In this document: positions 56,560 to 64,000 of the stretch, piece by piece
Layout of the letters: each line of letters opens with the position of its first letter
Position numbering within the stretch: the stretch's first letter is position 1
Source of the DNA: Ptiloglossa arizonensis
Taxonomy: Eukaryota > Arthropoda > Insecta > Hymenoptera > Colletidae
Direction: 5' to 3'
Assembly: GCF_051014685.1 (NCBI RefSeq)
Contig: NC_135048.1
Span: 29,597,043 to 29,661,042, forward strand
Length of the DNA: 64,000 bases
The notes under the pieces: model-generated
Database searches by the model: none
What the model was told of the DNA's origin: nothing
What the model saw: only the letters and a program-made list of their open reading frames with translations
Made by a program: the position numbers and the translations under genes

Positions 56560-57670
56560 TATCAAAGATGAAATCGAAGGCATTCAACTGTTTTTTTTTA
56601 ATGTGTCTTTAGAACTGGGCAGAATTATTCTACTTTTTGTCAAAGATGAAATCGAAGGTATTCGACTCTTTTGTATGTATGTTTAGGAATGTACAGAATT
56701 ATTCTAGTTTTTATGAAAGATGAAATTGAAAGTATTTAATTCTTTTCAATGTATTTTTAGAGCTATATAGAATTGTTCTACATTTTATCAAAGATGAAAT
56801 CGAAGGTATCCAATTCTTTTTAATGTATCTTTAGGAATGTATAGAATTATTCTACTTTTTGTCAAAGATAAAATTGAAGGTATTCAATTCTTTTTAATGT
56901 ATTTTTAGAGCTATATAGAATTGTTCTACATTTTATCAAAGATAAAATCGAAGGCATTGAACTTTTTTTTTTAATGTGTCTTTAGAACTGTGCAAAATTA
57001 TTTTATTTTTTGTCAAAGATGAAATGTAAGGTATTCAATTCTTTTGTATGTATCTTTAGGAATGTATTGAATTATTTTAGTTTTTATGAAAGATGAAATT
57101 GAAAGTATTTAATTTTTTTCAATGTATTTTTTAGAGCTATACAGAATTCTACATTTTATCAAAGATGAAATCGAAGGTATCCAATTCTTTTTAATGCATT
57201 TTTAGTGCTATATAGAATTGTTCTAGATTTTATCAAAGACAAATTGAAGGTATTAAATTCTTTTCTATGTAGTTTTAGAAATGTATAGAATTATTCTACA
57301 TTTGATCAAAGATAAAATCGAAGATATCCAATTCTTTTCAATGTGTCTTTAGAACTGTGCACAATTATTCTACTTTTTGTCAAAGATGAAATCGAAGGTA
57401 TTCGACTCTTTTGTATGTATCTTTAGGAATGTATTGAATTATTCTACTTTTTGTCAAAGATAAAATTGAAGGTACTTAATTCTTTTCAATGTATTTTTGG
57501 AGCTATACAGAATTATTTTACTTTTTATCAGAGATAAAATCGAAGACATCCAGTTCTTTCCAATGCATCTTTAGAATTGCATCTTCAATGCAACTGTACA
57601 GAATTATTCTACTTTTTATCAAAAATAAAATTGAAGGTATCCAATTCCTTTTAATAGGTTTCTAGAACTG
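56560..57670. repeat. Tandem repeat, about 75 bp unit, some 14 copies
   Basis: Unit contains TCAAAGATGAAATCGAAGGT, ATTCAATTCTTTT and TTTAGAACTGTACAGAATTA. Copies start near 56565, 56642, 56716, 56789 and onward. Variable but continuous. Confidence 0.9.
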
Positions 57671-58249
57671 TACAGAATGTATCAAATAAAACGTTACAAA
57701 ATGTTTGCTTAGAATCTAACGAAAACGACTTTATTTTTGCTATAAGTAAACGATACAAAGAAGAAGGTACACCTTTTTAACTGTGTACAATACAACAAAA
57801 ATTGTTCAAGGAAATGTTATTCAGTTCCATAGGAGCTACCTCAATAACAGAAATATAATACCATCTTTTGTGTAAAGAATGTTGGTTCTTCTAGGAGTCA
57901 TTTAAAAACAATTTGTTCCATGTTAGAAGATTAGCCCTTCTTGTACCATTTATCTACAGCTAATGTGTAATTGATATTTTCGTTAGATTCTGAAGAAACT
58001 ATTTGTAAGATTGTATTTTGTAAACCATGTATCGTTCTTACAGTGAATTAAAATGAGAAACTAAATCGACAGAATTGGAACGCGTCTTAAAATTAAGTTT
58101 TCTGAAAAATATAGGAACTCTTCTTGTTAGTTACTTTCACATTTTATGAAAAATGAATAATTTTACTAGTTGAGAAAATCATTTTTAACGTACTTTTAAA
58201 TCTATATTCACTAAAATAGTTAAATCTATATTCAATCTCTAAATCTATA

Positions 58250-58830
58250 AGTCAGTAAAATATTGTTTTCTAAAAAAGAATAAATTTTCTTGAAAAATAT
58301 AGCTCTTCAAAGTACATAATACACTATAGTAACCAGCCCTTATTATAGAGACTCATTACTACTTTCACGATTCGTGAAACCTAAATAATTCTACTAATCC
58401 AAGCAATTATTTTTAACATACATTTAGAACTGTATCACTCATAGTAAAGTTAACGAAATATGGTTTTCCAAAGAATAAGTATAAATTTTCCTGAAAACTG
58501 TAGCTCTTCAAAATACATAGTAAGTTATAGAAACCAGCACCTAATATAGAAACTTATTATTACTTTCACGATTCGTGAAACCTAAATAATTCTACTAATC
58601 CAGGCAATTATTTTTAATATACATTTAGAACTGTATCACTCGTAGTAAAGTTAACGAAACATGGTTTTCCAAAGAATAAGTATAAATTTTCTTAAAAACT
58701 ATAGCTCTTCAAAGTATATAGTACGCTATAGAAACCAGCACCTAATACAGAAACTCATTATTACTTTCACGATTCGTGAAACCTAAATAATTCTATTTTA
58801 GATTCAGACAATTATTCTTAACATACATTT
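58250..58830. repeat. Tandem repeat, about 201 bp unit, nearly three copies
   Basis: TAGCTCTTCAAAGTACATA recurs at about 58302, 58503 and 58704. Each copy has TTTCACGATTCGTGAAACC, itself a palindrome (TTTCACGA/TCGTGAAA), then CTAAATAATTCTACTAATCC. Confidence 0.9.
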
Positions 58831-60359
58831 AAAACTGTATCACTCTCGCGGTAAAATCATCAAAGTATTCCTTCCTAAAGAATAAGAACAGCTCTTCAAA
58901 GTGCATTGTACCTACTCCGTCGATATCAGAAAACATTTTAACCGCGTTACGATAAACATAACGTGTCTCGCGATCCCTCAAAGTGGAGACAACCGTCGTC
59001 ACAGCAGATATCCATTTGAAGAAATAAATCCGTACACTCTCGGTATCGATCGTACGATCCTCGATATCGTTCGAGTGTGTCCGAACGTGGCGTAAGGCGA
59101 CGCTCCAGACGCGACACCGTCGCGTCGCGACGCTCTTTATCTCTCCTCGCCTCGTTCGGAACGAAACGCGCGCAACGGAACGGCTCGCGGCAATTAAGGA
59201 AACGGATTACCTCGCGTGATCAACGAGTCGCTTTAAATCATCATAATTTATCGCGTCACACCTCGTGCACTCTTACAGCCGTGATTTCGCTCGAGGTTAA
59301 TCGCGCTATTAATACATTCGGTAACCGGTACGCGATCGACGCGCGCTTCGTTCGTCTTCGTACGGTCTCGCTGTACTCTTTCGCGGTCTCACGGTGATCG
59401 AGAGTAATCGATACACATCCACGAACGATGGAAAAGGGAGAAAAAGAGGAAGAGAAAAGAAAAAAGAAAAAAAAAAAGGAACAACGCGCGGAACGAACCT
59501 CATTAAGAACCACCTACGGCTGGAACCACCCGGCTTCGTTTTCTTCGACGTTCCCGCCGCGGAATCGAAAATAATTAATAGATCCGCGATCAGGGTCGCC
59601 GCCATTGCTCCGAACCATCCACCGCTGGGAACGCGAGGATCGCGAAGAGGAAACAATTTCGGTCGTATTTATCGCAGTAATCGCGCGATGAAGAAAAGAC
59701 TAAGATTGAAAAGAGAATCGGTGAAATAATTTTTGAACGTTTTTTGAAAAAAGTTCAATAGTTAATTATTGCGCGTAATTTTCACTAATTGAGAGAAATA
59801 TGTAGGGTTATCATTTTTAGACTTTCGTTCGATTTTTGGTCAATTTATCGAGTTTCATTGCTCCTGTGCTAGTAGAGTATCGTTTTCGAAAAATTTGTTT
59901 AAATGTTTTCGTAACACGATAGCGAGTAATTTTCAATTATTTTAGTATTGGGTGGAGTCGAATGAAAAAATTGGAATTCTACGAGTTGAATTGCCATTTT
60001 TCGAATCGAATTCCACCCTGTTGGATCATCCGCACACCTGCAGGCCCCTGAAAACGATCGAGGCTCTCTATAAATATATCCGATGATTTATTATCGTTAT
60101 TGGATCGTTCCGTGCGAAATCGGACACTTTTAGGAGCAACGTTACGGATCTTCACCCAGAAACTTATTCTCGTAACTATCGTAATAATTTACCGAACTCA
60201 CTATTCCCCGATCGGTTTCAAAATCGTTTCCAATCCTACGAGATACGTTCGAATATCGTCAAAGAATGAAACTACCAAAAGGGTCGTTTGATTCGTTTTG
60301 AATGTTTAAAGTTACTCAATTATTAACGGTGCTTTCGCCTGTAAAATTCGGTGACAATT

Positions 60360-60785
60360 ATCGAGATTGAAAATTAATTATTTTCGTAAATTATTATCGA
60401 TTTTAAAGGAAGAAGAGTGTACATTAAAGAATCTTTTATTATTTATTATGGTCACATTGTATTCGTCAATTATTTTCGATTTCAAAGAAAGAAAAATGTA
60501 TATTAAAGAATCTTTTATTATTTATTATGGTTAAATTTTATTCGTCAATTATTTTCGATTTTAAAGAAAGAAAAATGTACATTGAAAAATCTTTTATTAT
60601 TTATTATGGTCAAATTGTATTCGTCAATTATTTTCGATTTTAAAGAAAGAAAAATGTACATTGAAAAATCTTTTATTATTTATTACGGTCAAATTATATT
60701 TGTCAATTATTTTCGACTTTAAAGGAAGAAGAATATACATTAAAGAATCTTTTATTATTTATGGTCAAATAATATTCGTAAATCA
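60360..60785. repeat. Tandem repeat, about 84 bp unit, five copies
   Basis: AAATCTTTTATTATTTATTA and GTCAATTATTTTCGATTTTA repeat in order with GAAAGAAAAATGTACATT. Copies 3 and 4 are nearly identical. Confidence 0.92.
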
Positions 60786-61427
60786 ATTCGTCTCTTCCCC
60801 TTCTACTTCGTACTGATTAAAGTCCAATAGAAATAGAAATTCACAGTAGATTTACTATTAACATCCAAAAGTGTCCGATTGGCTCGTAACGGTCCCAATT
60901 TCATCGAAAGATCATCACCAGGTTTCGGAGAAGCCTCCAAATAATTTTTCCAGTGAAAAACGAATGTAGGTCGATACACGAGGGGACACACCCTCCCCCC
61001 TCTTTGGTCCAAGGTGTTTCTAATTATTAGCCAGGGCCGTGTTTCCCCTGGACCCAGGCTCGCGTCACAGAGACGAAATCAGGCCAGAGGGTGAGTCGTG
61101 TTCGTTCGATTCGCGCGCGTCTCCAGAAATAGGAACCGCGAAATTGCGTCATCGTTGTTGCCGTAATAGTTGGATAGCGTTCGTTGGGCGCGATTATTAT
61201 CAACAACCTCGTCACTCGATCCTCGAGGAGACGACTAAGTGGCGTTCGATCGCTCATTGGGGAACCGTGACGGTTGGAACGTCACACTTCGAGGATGTTA
61301 GATGACACTATCTAACTGTATGAGGTATTATCAATTCACTAATCGTTTCACAATTTCGATGAGAAAAATTAAAAAAGAAGAACACTGAAGAATGTTACTC
61401 GTCATAGACTCCAAATTTTGGTTACTA

Positions 61428-61503
61428 AATCAGTTACCAAATCAGTTACCAAATCAGTTACCAAATCAGTTACCAAATCAGTTACCAAATCAGTTACCAA
61501 ATT
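61428..61503. repeat. 12 bp tandem repeat (ACCAAATCAGTT), about six copies
   Basis: Perfect repetition of TTACCAAATCAG. In one plus-strand frame it reads as repeated Asn-Gln-Leu-Pro, but nothing around it supports a gene. Confidence 0.96.
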
Positions 61504-61509
61504 TTACTT

Positions 61510-62400
61510 TGCACGTTAGAATCTTCTACGTATTCATTATTTTTACTTTACCGATTCATTACAGTCACGGACTCCATTGCTAAGTTTCACTTTATAGGTT
61601 AGAATCTTCTACGTATTCATTAATTTTACTTTACCGATTTATTACAATCACGGACTTCATTGCTAAGTTTCACTTTATAGGTTAGAATCTTCTACGTATT
61701 TATTGTTTTTTACCTTATTTACGATTTATTACAGTTCGATTTATTACAGTTTGCACGTGTTTAGAATAAAAATAAAAAAAAAGCACCAGACACGCGTCCA
61801 CGATTAGGGATTCCCCGTCACGGACTCTGTTACTAAGTATTATATGACATTATACGTTAGAATTCTCTACGTGTTCATTATTTTTACTTTACCGATTTAT
61901 TACAGTCACGGACTCCATTACCAAGTTTCACTTTATAGGTTAGAATCTTCTACGAATTTACTACTTTTTACCTTACCGATTTATTACAGTTTGCACGTGT
62001 TTAGAATTAAAAAAAAAAGTACTAAACAGCGTCCACGATTAGGGATTCCCTGTCACGGACTCCGTTACTAAGTACTACTTTATACGTTAGAATTCTCTAC
62101 GTGTTCATTATTTTACTTTACCGATTTATTACAGTCACGGACTCCGTTACCAAGTTTCACTTTATAGGTTAGAATCTGCCACGTATTCACTGTTCCTACT
62201 TTACCAATTTATTACAATGTGCACGTGCTTACAATAAAAAAAAAAAAAAAACACCAGAAAATATCACGCGTCTACGATTAGGGGTTCCCCGTCACGGACT
62301 CCGTTACTTTTACTTCATGCGTTACAATTTTCTATACATTCACTGTTCTTATCCTACCGATTTCTTACAATTCGCACGTGTTTACAATACAGAATACTCT
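61510..62400. repeat. Tandem repeat, 82-84 bp unit with interposed segment
   Basis: GTTAGAATCTTCTACGTATT recurs at 61515, 61599 and 61681, and again near 61856 and 61939. Other shared pieces are TTTACCGATTTATTACAGTC, ACGGACTCCATTGCTAAGTT and ACGATTAGGGATTCCC. From about 61,740 the units alternate with a block containing GCACGTGTTTAGAAT and an A-run. Confidence 0.88.
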
Positions 62401-62652
62401 TACCGATCGACTAAATACACCCCGCTCGCTCATCCTCATACACACATACACAGCCACCCGTACATAAGTCGATATTCTAGATCGGGATGTTACCGATTTA
62501 CAGCTGACCGCTTCTACTTATTCCTTCTCGCGTACTAACGCCATAGGAGCATCTCCGAGAAGCCTCGTCCCTCTGTCCCTAGGTCCGCGACCACGTAGGA
62601 CGTGGACGTAAGTCAGGGTTAAGCTCTCGGTGGGCACCGTGAAAGCCTGGCT

Positions 62653-62684
62653 CTAAAAATAGTCGCCGACCGGTCTAAAAATAG
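62653..62684. promoter_or_regulatory. Two perfect MEF2-type sites, 22 bp apart
   Basis: CTAAAAATAG at 62653-62662 and again at 62675-62684, same orientation, in a GC-rich block. Both match the MEF2 consensus YTA(A/T)4TAR exactly. A CAGCTG E-box lies at 62501-62506. MEF2 drives Z-disc genes in muscle, so this is a plausible enhancer or promoter of Zasp52; the activity is inferred. Confidence 0.65.
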
Positions 62685-62874
62685 GGCCCCCACCGCGTAC
62701 ACGTACACCGGTTACACGTACGTACGTACGTACGTAAGTACGTGTTACACCTTCGCGGGGCCGAACCTTCGTGGCGAGGGATAGAATGCACCCGAGGCGC
62801 GAGCATGGTCTTAGCGCGGGTATGACATATCGGGCGGACCGTTTTCATTCTACGAGACGTTACGCGGCCCTACT

Positions 62875-62877
<3 letters not shown>

Positions 62878-62937
<60 letters not shown>
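62878..62937. repeat. TC dinucleotide microsatellite
   Basis: About 30 uninterrupted TC units. It creates long Ser-Leu or Arg-Glu reading frames that are artefacts. Confidence 0.97.
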
Positions 62938-62941
<4 letters not shown>

Positions 62942-63284
62942 CTCCGCGTGAACCGCGATGAATGGACGAGTACGCGCATACTCGTGGACGTACGTGCTCC
63001 CCGAGCGTACACGGACTTGCTGCCGGGCGCATGCCTCGTGTAATAATAGCGCCCGACGATTTTGGATAAGGTGCGCATCGATTCCGCCCGGTTTACGCCG
63101 CGATGGAACGTACGCGTTCGGGGATCACGAGAAATCGTGCCCGGTGCATACATACGTATCTACGTGCGCGTGACCGCCTCTTTGCTTGAGCGTTTCTTGC
63201 TCCATTTAACCGGGAGGGGGGATCTCTCGCGGGAATTTAATTCTTTCGGGGACCTTTTCTCGCGATTCAGGGGCTGTTGGGAAC

Positions 63285-64000
63285 GAAAAGATGGGAAATC
63301 GCTTGGAATACGAAAATATGGGAAATTACACCCCTACGGTGCGTTCTTAGCTTCTTTTAAACTGTCGAATGGAACGAAAATTAGATTCTTGGAAATAATT
63401 ATACTTAAACATTTATACACAGTAATTTTGACCGTTTGTAAGAATTTAATTTTTGGAAATTTTTTTCAAGATTCAGGGGGTGTTGTATCGCTTGGAAAAT
63501 TAAAAAATGGGAAATTATATCTCTATGGTGCATTCTTAGCTTCTTTTAAGCTATTGAAGAGAACGAAAATTAGATTCTTGGAAATAATTATACTTAAACA
63601 TTTATACACAGTAATTTTGACTGTTTGTGAGAATTTAATTTTTAGGGATTTTTTTCAAGATTCAGGGGGTGTTGTATCCCTTGGAAAATTAAAAGATGGG
63701 AAATTATATCTCTATGGTGCATTCTTAGCTTCTTTTAAGCTGCCAAATGGAACGAAAATTAGATTCTTGGAAATGATTGTACTTAAACATTTGTACACAG
63801 TAATTTTTACTATTTGTAAAAATTTAATTTTTGGGGAATTTTTTTTCAAGATTTTCAAGTTGTATCCCTTGGAAAATTAAAAGATGGGAAATTACATCTC
63901 TATGGTGCGTTCTTAGCTTCTTTTAAGCTATCGAATAGAACGAAAATTAGATTCTTGGAAATAATTATACTTAAACATTTGTACACAGTAATTTCGACCG
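63285..64000. repeat. Tandem repeat, 189 bp unit, about four copies, runs off the window
   Basis: TTAGATTCTTGGAAATAATT is at 63381, 63570 and 63947 (ATGATT variant at 63759); steps are 189, 189 and 188. Each unit holds TTCAAGATTCAGGGGGTGTT and CTATGGTGCATTCTTAGC. Since 189 is a multiple of three, one plus-strand frame stays open over the array. Confidence 0.92.

Larger units (their letters stand above)
55369..64000 (-). other. Upstream intron of Zasp52 with possible internal promoter
   Basis: 8.6 kb in which I could not find the exon for the first half of the PDZ domain. It contains five different tandem repeat families, two GC-rich blocks (59,040-59,660 and 62,540-63,260), a 12 bp repeat, a TC microsatellite and two MEF2-type sites. 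The GC-rich blocks, with many CG dinucleotides, are candidates for alternative promoters and non-coding first exons. Confidence 0.5.

Noticed and set aside
59309..59656. Minus-strand frame with a hydrophobic stretch (GWFGAMAATLIADLLIIF)
   Set aside because: Considered as the missing first exon of Zasp52, but it lacks WGFRLQGG and any PDZ-like strand; the rest is a homopolymer artefact.
61428..61503. CRISPR-like short regular repeats
   Set aside because: A direct 12 bp tandem repeat without spacers in an animal genome; not a CRISPR array.

Overview
The window is nuclear DNA of an insect, most likely a hymenopteran (bee/wasp type). The basis is spliced genes with GT-AG introns, protein family signatures close to insect orthologues, an AT-rich background mixed with GC-richer blocks, many young minisatellites, and mariner-like terminal repeats. 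The species cannot be named from the sequence alone.

Left part (1 to about 13.0 kb): a compact, AT-rich cluster of mostly housekeeping genes with short introns. In order: the 3' end of the visual arrestin Arr2 (+); TFIIE-alpha (-); RABL3 (+); the mitochondrial AAA+ ATPase AFG1L (+); deoxyribose-phosphate aldolase DERA (+); ribosomal protein RpS4 (+), which carries two related H/ACA snoRNAs in its introns. Arr2 and TFIIE-alpha are convergent, with a 4 x 158 bp tandem repeat between them. TFIIE-alpha and RABL3 are divergent and share a roughly 550 bp promoter region.

Middle (13.4 to 16.5 kb): the tubulin glutamylase-type ligase TTLL2 (-), readable from its core to its C-terminus, with an apparent frameshift in the last exon and no N-terminal exon located. 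Then about 10 kb (16.5 to 27.06 kb) without a gene I can support. It holds tandem repeats, a mariner-like MITE, a perfect hairpin and probably the long 3' UTR of the next gene.

Right part (27.06 to 64 kb): one very large gene on the minus strand, the Z-disc PDZ-LIM protein Zasp52. I reconstructed 13 phase-consistent coding exons (5,442 nt, 1,813 residues plus stop) from the middle of the PDZ domain to the last LIM domain. They give a PDZ half, a ZASP motif, LIM1, a serine/proline linker, a 3.8 kb giant exon (disordered, with a long charged helix and Cys-rich repeats) and LIM2-4. I also propose a second, mutually exclusive exon for the start of LIM1, a 49-residue cassette exon, and a short isoform ending at a stop codon that overlaps a splice donor. 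The first PDZ exon lies beyond base 64,000 or was missed. Most long Zasp52 introns contain their own unrelated minisatellite. The region upstream of the PDZ exon carries two perfect MEF2 sites 22 bp apart, fitting a muscle enhancer or promoter.

All exon borders were read by eye from splice sites, reading phase and family similarity; none was checked against transcripts.
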